The notes: a model not told the origin generated them from the sequence alone. DNA of 64,000 nt from Agapetus fuscipes (GCA_951799405.1 OX637359.1:3778201-3842200), one strand, 5' to 3'. Numbered from the stretch's first letter, positions 20,776 to 29,859 are shown. Translations and numbers: made by a program.

Positions 20776-21568
20776 ATGCCATTATGAAGAAATTAATGAA
20801 TTCGTCCCCTCAGTGCTTTTTGGCGTATCTACCATTTGATTCACGTATGACTTTTAAATGACTTTGCTTATTAGAAACATGTTCTACACAATCTGAGCTT
20901 ATAATACGATAATGTGAGAGTGGTTTTTAATATTTTCAAAATAAATTTAAAGAGAGTTGCTTTTAATATTTTCAAAATAAATTTCCAGCAACCATAAGAC
21001 ACATAGGCCTAGTGCACAAACAAACATTGCTCATGTGAAATACCTCAGTTGGAGATAAGACAAACTAGCACTAAGGTAATGAATTGATGTTTAAAATAGT
21101 TAACAAGTTTTCAGGGGACCCACTTATACTTATACTTATAAAAATTGATCACCAAAATTGCCCCTGTTTCAAGGAAGGCCGGAAAAAGTTTCTGGGCTTA
21201 TGGTCACTTCTGGTTTGGATTTTTAAAAGTGGGTACAAAAACGCCCTTACAAAGGCCCTAAGCCTTTAAGGCTTCTGAGCCGGAGAAATTCATGAATGAG
21301 TGAATGTACGGATAATTTGCATACATTTTTTTTTTATAATTTTAAAAGCTGTCTTGTAACTTTGTGAATACACCGCGTGTATTTGTATAGCTATAATATA
21401 GCTACTGTTATAGCAGAAGTGGAATCACAGTACCGAGATAGGTATTTATGAATTCTACCCTACACTTTAATAGAGTAGGCGTTTCAGGAGGGAGGGGGGA
21501 GAAACAAGGGCGTGACTCTCTTGCCCTTAAAATTATGAAGATATATTACGTAAGTACTAGGAGATAAG
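20776..21568. repeat. Degenerate LINE-T UTR in otherwise unassigned sequence
   Basis: 21085-21260 is an eroded plus-strand LINE-T 3' UTR (CCCCTGTTTCAAGGAAGG then TTCTGGGCTTATGG). Two TTTTAATATTTTCAAAATAAATTT repeats lie at about 20927-20985. Nothing else recognised. Confidence 0.4.
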
Positions 21569-21906
21569 AGTTTTAGGCTTACACGGCCGGCTGATGATGC
21601 TGGAATGATGTTTTCCGGGATCTGTTGCCGTGGTCTGTGGGGCTGGAGCTTCCGGACGTATTACCCATGTCTTCGATGGGCTTCTTCAGCGTGAAGGTGA
21701 CATGATGAAAACGATCTTGATGTTAATGAAACTGTGTCGTACATAATCACAACATTTCATTAAGATCATCCATTTCTACGATGGGCTTCTTCATCATCAT
21801 CATACTTCACGCTGAAGAAGACCATCGTAGAAATGGGTGAAACGTCCGGAAGCTCCAGCTCCCACAGACCACGGCAATAGATCCCGGAAAACATCACTCC
21901 AGCATT
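21569..21906. mobile_element. Short inverted-arm Penelope-type element, 13-bp target duplication
   Basis: 338 bp flanked by ACTAGGAGATAAG (21556-21568 and 21907-21919). The left arm (21580-21700) and right arm (21790-21906) are inverted copies. Each contains the hairpin seen as CTGAAGAAGACCATCG...AAATGGGTGAAACG on the plus strand near 21811. The spacer has CATGATGAAAACGATCTTG and CATTTCATTAAGATC. No ORF. Similar copies at 29465 and 49553. Confidence 0.7.
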
Positions 21907-21951
21907 ACTAGGAGATAAGTTTAACTTACACATACAATTTAATGTGTGTAT

Positions 21952-22424
21952 TGTTATGTAAATATAAATATTGAAATAAGTATGGATAGTTATAGTTATA
22001 AGAATCCTCAAAAGTATTGGTAGGTAAGATCGATAATTATGTATAAGTGTAGAATTCTCTAGGCTAAGTAGGTATTTGTTATAATTATAGGAATACTGTG
22101 TTACATTTGTAGGTAGGATTTTGGTTGTATCTCTAGGTAGTACGTGAAGCGTCGAGAAGTAATAATTACTCTGGAACCGTCTGGCGACTTTAGTTCTGGA
22201 TCATACTGCTCTGAAGAGTATAAAGGTGCGAATGGCCTGCAGAGCGGGCGAGTATCATAGCGACTAACAAACGCATCGAAGCCATCTGATCAGTGAACCG
22301 AAACCAATGGAATAATCGAGAAAGTAGTGTGAAAATAAATTTTGTAACTGTGTAAAATAAATAACTATTGAAGAAGACCTGTGTATTTTTAATTTGAAGA
22401 CAATTGAACCCTAATTTCGTAACA
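21952..22424 (+). repeat. LTR-A 5' LTR (473 bp)
   Basis: Starts TGTTATG and ends CGTAACA. TATAAA at 22219-22224 and AATAAA near 22334 give promoter and poly(A) signals. Bases 21952-22249 are identical to the 3' LTR; all differences lie after 22249. Confidence 0.95.
22219..22224 (+). promoter_or_regulatory. TATA box of the 5' LTR
   Basis: TATAAA in the context GAAGAGTATAAAGG, about 205 bp before the LTR end. Transcription start is inferred about 30 bp downstream, near 22250. Confidence 0.6.
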
Positions 22425-22426
22425 AT

Positions 22427-22444
22427 TGGCGTCAGGTGCGGAAT
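22427..22444 (+). other. Primer binding site
   Basis: TGGCGTCAGGTGCGGA begins two bases after the LTR. The TGG start is complementary to a tRNA CCA end. It resembles a leucine-tRNA site, but only partially (about 14 of 20 bases by eye), so the primer tRNA is not settled. Confidence 0.65.
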
Positions 22445-23087
22445 TGTCAAGAAAAATTAAGATCTTCTGTCTAAAAATAAATAAAATAAATTAAATAAGT
22501 GTTAAAATGAACTTTATTCAAATTGAACTTTGTGTGAACTGACTTTTGTGAAAACAAGTGTTTAAATAAATTTTTGTTAAAAGAAAAGACGCAAAAGCAA
22601 GTTGCTTATAAATTCTGGAACATCATATGGAACATAATTCTGGACATAACATAATGACTATTTTACCGCATTGAGAAAGTCATCAAATTGGACCATAGTT
22701 TTTTTATTATTGTGTGTGATTAAAAAAATTAAATAAATAAATAAAAATCTTGAAAAATATTACAAAAGAACGTTCCAGATTCATCGAGAAAAAGTTTTTG
22801 AATAACTATCCTTTGTTTACAAGTGTGTGAATGTACATTAAGTACCTACCTGTGTGTTTGAAAGACTTGAGACGAAATAAATAATTATGTACTATCAGAC
22901 ATTATTATGTTAAAAATATTGGTGAATTAAAAATAAATATTAAAAGACAGTACCTACCAATCAGTGTAATCAGATAAATTATTATTTTGCTAAAGTACGT
23001 ATTCAAAACAGCTATATATATAAAACTCAAAACTTGTATTAAATAAATTTAAAAATATTTTTGTTTTGAAGTAAATTTTGAAAAAAA
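22445..23087 (+). other. Untranslated leader of the Gypsy element
   Basis: About 640 bp, strongly AT-rich with many AAATAAA runs and no ORF. It lies between PBS and the gag ATG, where a packaging signal would be expected. The sharp composition change at 23088 is striking. Confidence 0.7.
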
Positions 23088-24386
23088 ATGGCAACCAAAG
23101 TGAACATCAAGGACCTCAAAGTCACTGAGCTTAAAAATGAGCTTCTGGAGAGGGACCTGGAGACCTCAGGAGGGAAGGCGGCCTTACAGGCACGCCTCAT
23201 GGAGGCCTTAGAACAGTCAGGCGAAGACCCGGCATATTTTGTCATGGCGTCTGGAGGGGACCGCGCCTTGGACGAGCTAAACCTCAGCATCACCGGAAAC
23301 TTCACTTCCATGGAGGAGAAAATGGCTGACAATTCCAAGACCCTGAGGGAAGACCTGAAGGCGGAGATGGCTGACAACGCCAGGACCCTGGAGGAGAAAA
23401 TGGCTGACAATTCCAAGACCCTGAGGGAAGACCTGAAGGCGGAGATAGCGGATAGTCTCACAACCCTGAAAGGAGAAATAGAGGAGAAGATGACAACCAA
23501 CCTCTCGGCCCTGAAGGGGGAAATGGAGACTCGGATGTCAAACCTGGAAGACCGTCTGCGTGCCGAGCTGACTGACAAGTGCCAGATGGAGTCCACCAGA
23601 ATCTCCCCCAAAGGCGGCCTTCACGACGAGACCGACCAGGGATGCTCAACTCCAACCAGGATCACAAGAGGGGATGATGACCCTTCCCTAGCCAAGCACA
23701 ACCTCCCAACCTTCGACGGGAAGACGTCGTGGGAGGAATACTTGACCCTCTTTGAGACGGCTGCCATGATGGGAGCCTGGAGCCAGCAGAAGAAGGCTTC
23801 GGTTCTCAGCCTGTCGCTCCGAGGAGACGCTCTCAGGGTTCTGCAGGCCATACCCCTGGACAACCGTGGTGACTTTGGGCAGCTGAAGCAGCGCTTGGAT
23901 ATGCGCTATGGCCACAAGTGCCTGGAGCAGCTGTACAAGTCGCAGCTGAACACAAGGGTGCAGAAGCCCAACGAGAGCCTCCAGGAGTTTGAAATGGACA
24001 TCGCCCGCCTGGTACGAGACGCTTACCCGACAGCCTCCGACGACATCTGTGAGAGCTTGGCAGTGGACAAGTTCCTAAATGGATTGCGGGAATGGGAGAC
24101 GCAACAAGCCGTAAAACTGGCCCATCCCAAGGCTTTGAACGAGGCGCTCAGCCAAGCTCTCGAGTTTGAGGCTGTCAAACAGTCCATCAGGGGCCACGCC
24201 AGGGTTCGTGCAGTCGAGGCAGAGGAGGTCAAGCTACCTACAACCGAGGAGCTAATTGAAAAAGTGCTGGAACGTCTGAGACCTCGAAGACGAGACCCAC
24301 GCTGCTGGAACTGCGGACAGCTGGGCCACCTTAGCACCAAGTGTCCCAAGCCTCAGAAACCCAGAAAACAGGCTGCGGAAAACTAG
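23088..24386 (+). CDS. gag: Gag with N-terminal SAP-like domain
   Basis: 432 residues. The ATG at 23088 follows AAAAAA, a good insect start context. Residues about 8-43 form a SAP-like motif: DLKVTELKNELLERDLETSG then K-x-x-L-x-x-RL. SAP helices usually bind AT-rich DNA, so it may tether the capsid or pre-integration complex to chromatin. Residues about 75-165 are a charged coiled coil built on a 26-residue tandem unit (nucleotides 23313-23390 and 23391-23468, first 55 bp identical). Residues about 205-375 match the retrotransposon Gag capsid region (LPTFDGKTSWEEYLTLFE through the NESLQEFEMDI block). C406-x2-C409-x4-H414-x4-C419 is a zinc knuckle for RNA binding. Gag is the structural protein of the cytoplasmic particle. 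It ends at TAG 24384-24386, inside the pol overlap. Confidence 0.93.
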   Translation: MATKVNIKDLKVTELKNELLERDLETSGGKAALQARLMEALEQSGEDPAYFVMASGGDRALDELNLSITGNFTSMEEKMADNSKTLREDLKAEMADNARTLEEKMADNSKTLREDLKAEIADSLTTLKGEIEEKMTTNLSALKGEMETRMSNLEDRLRAELTDKCQMESTRISPKGGLHDETDQGCSTPTRITRGDDDPSLAKHNLPTFDGKTSWEEYLTLFETAAMMGAWSQQKKASVLSLSLRGDALRVLQAIPLDNRGDFGQLKQRLDMRYGHKCLEQLYKSQLNTRVQKPNESLQEFEMDIARLVRDAYPTASDDICESLAVDKFLNGLREWETQQAVKLAHPKALNEALSQALEFEAVKQSIRGHARVRAVEAEEVKLPTTEELIEKVLERLRPRRRDPRCWNCGQLGHLSTKCPKPQKPRKQAAEN

Positions 24387-27300
24387 AAAGGGTTAATGGG
24401 AAGGGGCAACTGTTGACCCACGCTGGAGAGGCCCTGAAATCTGCTGCTACTGTCGCAACCGTGAGAGGAAAAGCCAGCAGCATTTTTATCAATGGCATAA
24501 TAGATGGAGTAACTCGTGAACTACTGGTGGACACGGGAGCAACCAGGACAATTCTGAGACGCGACATAGTGGCACGAGGTAAGCAGATTGCACCAACAAA
24601 GTGGTCTCTGCACACCGCCACGGGAGAGTCAGCACAGGTGTATGGGGAGACGATTGCCACCTTCCAAATTGGCAGCACCACTTTTGATCATCGGACGTTG
24701 GTGGCCAACATTGAAGAAGACGTTATATTGGGAATGGACATACTGGACAGATTTGGGTGCAGTTTAAATTTAAAGAAAGGGTCCATTAAAATTGGAAATG
24801 AAGAAGTCATCCTGCAAAGACGGAAAGAACTGGCTGCACGTGTTATCCTAGCCAAGAATACCGAAGTGAAGGGGCGATCCGAGATGATAGTGAGTGCCCG
24901 CCTGGATTCCAGTAGTACAAATGACCAAATCTGTATGATAGAACCGGAGAACATGGACAATGTTAACAAAGGAGTCATGGTGGCAAGAACAGTGATTCGC
25001 GCAAAGGAGACCATTCCTGTCAAGATCATGAATGTGAACAGCTACCCAGTTAAAATGAATGAAGGTTTTGTTTTGGGCAGATGTGAGAGGATAACTTCCA
25101 TTGTGCAACAGATGACAAACATGTCATGCGAAGGAAACAAATTGTCAACACAATTGGAAGCCCTGGTCCACGACGCTTCCCAAGGTCTAACCGAGGAAAA
25201 CAAACGGAGAGTGAGGAGTTTGATCTGCCGCTACCAGAACATTTTCGAGGACTCTAATGGCCGTCTGGGAAGAACCAAGGTAGTGCGACATAGCATAGAC
25301 ACCGGAGAAGCGAGACCAATAAAACAGGCTCCAAGAAGACTACCCTTTGCAAAGCGGGAAGAAGCTGACAAGATCATCAAAGACATGAGCAAGGATGGCA
25401 TCATAGAACCATCAAGTAGCCCTTGGACATCCCCGGTGGTACTGGTGAAAAAGAAGGATGGTACCACGAGATTTTGTGTGGACTACAGACTGCTCAACGA
25501 TGTTACGAAAAAGGATAGTTACCCTCTGCCAAGGATTGATGACACCTTGGACACATTGGCAGGATGCACCATTTTTTCCACATTGGACCTGAAAAGTGGC
25601 TACTGGCAAGTTGAATTGGATGCCAAAGATAAGGAGAAAACTGCATTCTCGACTGGATCTGGACTTTGGCAGTTCACCGTGATGCCATTTGGCTTATGCA
25701 ATGCCCCCGCCACGTTCGAAAGGCTGATGGAGAATGTGCTGCGAGGACTATCATGGGAAACCTGCCTGGTATACTTGGATGACATAATCATCCTGGGAAA
25801 GGACTTCAACCATCAGTTGAGAAATCTGGAGCAAGTTTTCGGGCGACTACAAGACGCTGGACTGAAGCTCAACCCGAAAAAGTGTAACCTGTTCAAGAAA
25901 CAAGTAAATTACCTGGGACACATAGTTTCTCAACGTGGAGTTGAAGTTGACCCTGCCAAAATCAAGGCAGTAAGAGACTGGCCCGTGCTGAAGGACAAAC
26001 ATGAAACTAGGAGTTTCCTGGGGCTGTGCACTTATTACAGGAGGTTTGTGCCAAGATTTGCGGACATTGCAAAACCGCTCACCAAGCTTACGGAAGAAAA
26101 CACTCGCTTCCATTGGAGTGATTCCTGCGCACAAGCATTTGAAGAGCTTAAGGGAAGATTAACAAGTGCCCCCATCTTGAGCTACCCACGAAAAGATGGA
26201 AAGTTCATCCTGGATACCGACGCTAGTAATGTGGGGATAGGAGGCGTCCTTTCCCAAATACAGGATGGGCATGAGACTGTTCTGGGTTACTTCAGTAAAG
26301 TGCTTTCCAAGCCAGAACGAAATTATTGCGTGACCAGACGAGAGCTTCTTGCCGTGATAAAATCAGTGGAACACTTCCGCAAATACTTGTACGGGAGAAA
26401 ATTCACACTACGGACTGATCATGCTGCACTGGTTTGGCTTCTGAAATTCAAAAACCCAGAAGGGCAAGTGGCTAGATGGATTGAAAGGCTCCAGGAGTAT
26501 GATTATGACTCCGAACATAGACCTGGCACGCTTCATCGAAATGCGGATGCATTATCCAGACGACCATGCGCCAGTGACTGCAAACATTGCAGCAAGATGG
26601 AGGACAAGGTAGCAATTGTCCAAAGGACGACCACCGAAGATGAGGACTGGCAAGATGAAAAATTGGCGCAAGACCAACTGAATGATCCGGACTTGAAGTA
26701 TGTGATGGAATGGGCGCGAGAAGGAGAAAGGCCAACCTGGGAAAAACTCGCCCCCTTATCACCAACTGTCAAGGCTTATTGGGCTCAATGGGGATCCATA
26801 GTGATAGAAGGAGGGTTTCTGAAACGAAAGATCGAGAAGGAAGACGGCACACTTAGAAGAAAGCAAACCCTCGTTCCGAGGAGCCGAGTACCGGAAATCC
26901 TTGGACTGCTGCATGGAGGAACTTCTGGAGGACATCTAGGCGTTAAGAAGACGCTGGAGAAAGTGAAAGAGCGATTTTACTGGATCAACTGCAGCGAAGA
27001 CGTCAAAGATTGGTGTCGAAAATGTGTAACCTGTGCAACGGCCAATGGACCGCAAAGGAAAAGGCGAGCACCAATGCGTCAGTACAATGTTGGCAGCCCC
27101 TTTGAAAGAATTGCCATCGACATAGCTGGCCCATTTCCTACAACTGAGAAGGGTAACAAGTACATCATGGTGGTGATGGATTACTTCAGCAAGTGGGTGG
27201 AAGCTTACTCAATCCCTAACCAAGAGGCCGTAACCGTGACTGAAGTTCTAGTTACCGAATTTATCAGCAGGTTTGGCGTACCCCTGGAATTACATTCTGA

Positions 27301-28603
27301 TCAGGGAAGGAACTTTGAAGCTGCTATCTTCCAGCAAATGTGTGAGCGGCTAGGGATCTACAAGACCAGGACCACTGCGCTACATCCACAGTCTGATGGA
27401 ATGGTGGAAAGGATGAACCGTACCGTGGGGAGGTACTTAGCCAAAGTAGTGTCCAGCCATCAGCGGGACTGGGACCGACATCTGCCTTTGTTCTTATTGG
27501 CTTACCGGTCGGCTGTTCAGGAAACGACGAAGAAGACTCCCAGCAGCATACTGTTTGGGCGAGAAATGCGACTTCCTTGTGATCTCAAATTTGGCTGCAA
27601 ACCAGGTGAAGACCTAGCCGGAGAAGACTATGTGACAGACCTTCGCAGGAGGCTGGATGACATCCATGATCAGGTCCGCATGAACATCGGGGAAGCCAGC
27701 GATCAAATGAAGGAGCGCTATGACACCAGAGCTGACAGCATGGGGTACAAAGCTGGTGACTGGGTGTGGCTTTTTGACCCCAAGAGGCGCCAAGGATACT
27801 GTCCGAAACTTCAGCGTTCCTGGGACGGGCCGTACGAGATCTTGGAGCGCATCAACGATGTGGTCTACCGCATAAAAAAGAGACCAAACGGAAAACCAAG
27901 GGTCGTGCACTACAATCGCCTCTCACCATACCTAGGCGATAATGATGACCAACCAGCCCAAAAAGTACGACAGTGCGTCGCATCCGAAAGATCACCAGCC
28001 TTTGAGACGTTTTGGGAGAACGCGAAGGCAGGGCAGAAGTTTCGCCATGGAGTGACCACAGAAGTCCACAAGGACTTATTTGAGGTCACTAGGGACCACA
28101 CACTGGCATGCAGTGTACCGGAAGATCTAGATATGTCTAGAGGAATTGCACGGGTCTTCCGATACAAATTCGGAGAACCGCAACCCTCGAGCAGCCCGCA
28201 AGGAAGAGCTCTGAGACTACCGAAGGGGCGTCAACAAGCATACTGCCTGGTTGTCCCGGATTCCAGCAACCTGGAAGAGGACTACAAGGCATTGTGGGAC
28301 GGCCTTGTTGAGCTGCGTGACTACATGTTGGAGGATCAGCAGGCGCGTCTGGCAATACCGAAGATGGGTGGCGGCCGCGCTAATCGAGACTGGCGGATAA
28401 TCCGGAGTATGATTGAAGCAGTGTTCTCGGGAGTCGGCATCAGCGTCATGGTGTGCTGCGAGCAAGCGCAGCCGAGAGCCAGTGGGGAGAAATCCGTGGA
28501 CTGCCACTTCTTCCTGACCACAGGGTGTCGACGTGGATCAGCATGCCCCTACCTACACAGAGTCAAGACTGTTCCGGGACGAAACAGTCTAGGTGGGGGG
28601 TAG
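24341..28603 (+). CDS. pol: Pol polyprotein with C-terminal macrodomain-like and CCCH zinc-finger modules
   Basis: 1420 codons including leader residues; -1 frame relative to gag with a 46-nt overlap, so it is probably made by frameshifting. In order: aspartic protease (D64-T-G); reverse transcriptase (Y478-L-D480-D481); RNase H (L624-D-T-D627-A-S); integrase with H858, H865, C895, C898 zinc site, catalytic D927, D987, E1023 (35 residues between D and E), and a WDGPY block (1161-1165) at its end. Unusually the ORF continues about 250 residues. Residues about 1241-1378 resemble the TARG1/OARD1 class of macrodomains: KDLFE (1244-1248), GIARVF (1268-1273), LAIPKMGGG (1337-1345). Then C1388-x7-C1396-x5-C1402-x3-H1406 is a CCCH finger. 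Stop TAG 28601-28603 abuts the 3' LTR. Core enzymes are certain; the tail call is by pattern and fold logic. Confidence 0.93.
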   Translation: MSQASETQKTGCGKLERVNGKGQLLTHAGEALKSAATVATVRGKASSIFINGIIDGVTRELLVDTGATRTILRRDIVARGKQIAPTKWSLHTATGESAQVYGETIATFQIGSTTFDHRTLVANIEEDVILGMDILDRFGCSLNLKKGSIKIGNEEVILQRRKELAARVILAKNTEVKGRSEMIVSARLDSSSTNDQICMIEPENMDNVNKGVMVARTVIRAKETIPVKIMNVNSYPVKMNEGFVLGRCERITSIVQQMTNMSCEGNKLSTQLEALVHDASQGLTEENKRRVRSLICRYQNIFEDSNGRLGRTKVVRHSIDTGEARPIKQAPRRLPFAKREEADKIIKDMSKDGIIEPSSSPWTSPVVLVKKKDGTTRFCVDYRLLNDVTKKDSYPLPRIDDTLDTLAGCTIFSTLDLKSGYWQVELDAKDKEKTAFSTGSGLWQFTVMPFGLCNAPATFERLMENVLRGLSWETCLVYLDDIIILGKDFNHQLRNLEQVFGRLQDAGLKLNPKKCNLFKKQVNYLGHIVSQRGVEVDPAKIKAVRDWPVLKDKHETRSFLGLCTYYRRFVPRFADIAKPLTKLTEENTRFHWSDSCAQAFEELKGRLTSAPILSYPRKDGKFILDTDASNVGIGGVLSQIQDGHETVLGYFSKVLSKPERNYCVTRRELLAVIKSVEHFRKYLYGRKFTLRTDHAALVWLLKFKNPEGQVARWIERLQEYDYDSEHRPGTLHRNADALSRRPCASDCKHCSKMEDKVAIVQRTTTEDEDWQDEKLAQDQLNDPDLKYVMEWAREGERPTWEKLAPLSPTVKAYWAQWGSIVIEGGFLKRKIEKEDGTLRRKQTLVPRSRVPEILGLLHGGTSGGHLGVKKTLEKVKERFYWINCSEDVKDWCRKCVTCATANGPQRKRRAPMRQYNVGSPFERIAIDIAGPFPTTEKGNKYIMVVMDYFSKWVEAYSIPNQEAVTVTEVLVTEFISRFGVPLELHSDQGRNFEAAIFQQMCERLGIYKTRTTALHPQSDGMVERMNRTVGRYLAKVVSSHQRDWDRHLPLFLLAYRSAVQETTKKTPSSILFGREMRLPCDLKFGCKPGEDLAGEDYVTDLRRRLDDIHDQVRMNIGEASDQMKERYDTRADSMGYKAGDWVWLFDPKRRQGYCPKLQRSWDGPYEILERINDVVYRIKKRPNGKPRVVHYNRLSPYLGDNDDQPAQKVRQCVASERSPAFETFWENAKAGQKFRHGVTTEVHKDLFEVTRDHTLACSVPEDLDMSRGIARVFRYKFGEPQPSSSPQGRALRLPKGRQQAYCLVVPDSSNLEEDYKALWDGLVELRDYMLEDQQARLAIPKMGGGRANRDWRIIRSMIEAVFSGVGISVMVCCEQAQPRASGEKSVDCHFFLTTGCRRGSACPYLHRVKTVPGRNSLGGG
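24372..24386 (+). promoter_or_regulatory. Candidate -1 frameshift region
   Basis: The gag frame ends GCG-GAA-AAC-TAG; in the -1 frame GGA-AAA-CTA stays open. GGAAAAC right before the stop is a possible slip site but is not a canonical X-XXY-YYZ heptamer. No pseudoknot was tested. Confidence 0.35.
28591..28603 (+). other. Polypurine tract
   Basis: AGGTGGGGGGTAG directly before the TGTTATG of the 3' LTR. It overlaps the last Pol codons (LGGG-stop), so the C-terminal glycines and the tract constrain each other. Confidence 0.75.
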
Positions 28604-29079
28604 TGTTATGTAAATATAAATATTGAAATAAGTATGGATAGTTATAGTTATAAGAATCCTCAAAAGTATTGGTAGGTAAGATCGATAATTATGTATAAGT
28701 GTAGAATTCTCTAGGCTAAGTAGGTATTTGTTATAATTATAGGAATACTGTGTTACATTTGTAGGTAGGATTTTGGTTGTATCTCTAGGTAGTACGTGAA
28801 GCGTCGAGAAGTAATAATTACTCTGGAACCGTCTGGCGACTTTAGTTCTGGATCATACTGCTCTGAAGAGTATAAAGGTGCGAATGGCCTGCAGAGCGGG
28901 CCAGTATCATAGCGACTAACAAACACATCGAAGCCATCTGATCAGTGAACCGAAACCAAGTAGAATAATCGAGAAAGTAGTGTGAAAATAAATATTGTAA
29001 CAGTGTAAAATAAATAAGTTTTAAAGGAGACCTGTGTATTTTTAATTTGGAAAGACAATTGAACCCTAATTCCGTAACA
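28604..29079 (+). repeat. LTR-A 3' LTR (476 bp)
   Basis: Starts TGTTATG, ends CGTAACA, followed by GTAT. About a dozen substitutions and small indels against the 5' LTR, all in its last 180 bp. Confidence 0.95.
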
Positions 29080-29370
29080 GTATGCATGTGTTGTAACGAC
29101 TGTGTGTTTTTACTAGTGGGAATGTATCTGCGTCTCTAGATGTAGGCTATTGTATGATTGCATTTGCATTTTTTCGATATTGTGTGGGTATTTGCTCGAA
29201 TATTCTAACGGGGTCTCGCGTGTGGCAGAAAAACTCTAATACACCTATAAATAGAAATCGAGTTGCTTTGAAAGGTACACTTTTCAAAAAAAATGTGAAC
29301 GGAATCTTAAACTAATTGTATGAAATTAATTAACCGAAGTTTTTATTATTAATTGAACCCGAAAACGTAA
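29080..29370 (+). mobile_element. LTR-C fragment beside the Gypsy element
   Basis: GTGTGTTTTTAC..., TATA-like CCTATAAATAG near 29242, GTGAACGGAATCTTAAAC and an AATTAACCGAAGTTTTTATT end, aligned with 11480-11545. Confidence 0.5.
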
Positions 29371-29464
29371 GAGTATTTTAATTCATATGGTAATCCTGTT
29401 AACTCTTCTGTATCCTTCTTTCTCATTCCACTCCTTGACGTAGGCCTCCTCGAATCTTCTCCAT

Positions 29465-29760
29465 GTTTGAATACGAGCTTTAGGCTTACACGGCCGGCTG
29501 ATGATGCTGGAGATTTGCTTTCCGGGATCTGTTGCCGCGGTCTGTGAGAGCTGGAGCTTCCGGACGTTTTACCTATGTCTTAAATGGGCTTCTTCAGCGT
29601 GAAGGTGACATGATGAAAACGATCTTGATGTTGATGAAACTGTGTCGTACATAATCACAACATTTCATTAAGATCATTAAATAAGAAGGCGAAACGTCCG
29701 GAAGCTGCAGCTCCCACAGACAACGGCAACATTATCCCAGAAAGATACTCTCCAACTTCG
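29465..29760. mobile_element. Short inverted-arm Penelope-type element, second copy
   Basis: About 85-90% similar by eye to 21569-21906. The right arm is shortened: ATTAAATAAGAAGGCGAAACG replaces the hairpin's 5' strand, so the core is lost on that side. Confidence 0.6.
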
Positions 29761-29859
29761 CCATGTTTGTCTATCGGCTGCCATCCTCTGCCTGCAGTTC
29801 CCTTGATGTCGTCCATGATGTCAGCCACCTTAGTTGAGGTCTGCCTGAGAACGGTCTGT

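Larger units (their letters stand above)
21952..29079 (+). mobile_element. Complete Ty3/Gypsy-type LTR retrotransposon (LTR-A family)
   Basis: 7128 bp, flanked by GTAT duplications (21948-21951 and 29080-29083). Order: 5' LTR, PBS, AT-rich leader, gag, pol in the -1 frame, polypurine tract, 3' LTR. Both ORFs are intact and the LTRs are about 97% identical, so it is young and may be autonomous, needing no env. It lies antisense in intron 2 of the CUB-EGF gene. The coding part is clearly more GC-rich than the surroundings. Unusual cargo: SAP-like domain in Gag, macrodomain-like module and CCCH finger at the end of Pol. Confidence 0.97.

Noticed and set aside
23039..23611. 190-codon minus-strand ORF
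   Set aside because: Shadow of the GC-rich gag coiled-coil repeat; no start context or motif.
28004..28600. Independent host gene for a macrodomain protein
   Set aside because: The module is in the same uninterrupted frame as integrase and lies between integrase and the polypurine tract, so it belongs to the element.
28570..28604. env gene downstream of pol
   Set aside because: The pol stop abuts the 3' LTR; no space and no signal peptide or membrane segment in the tail.
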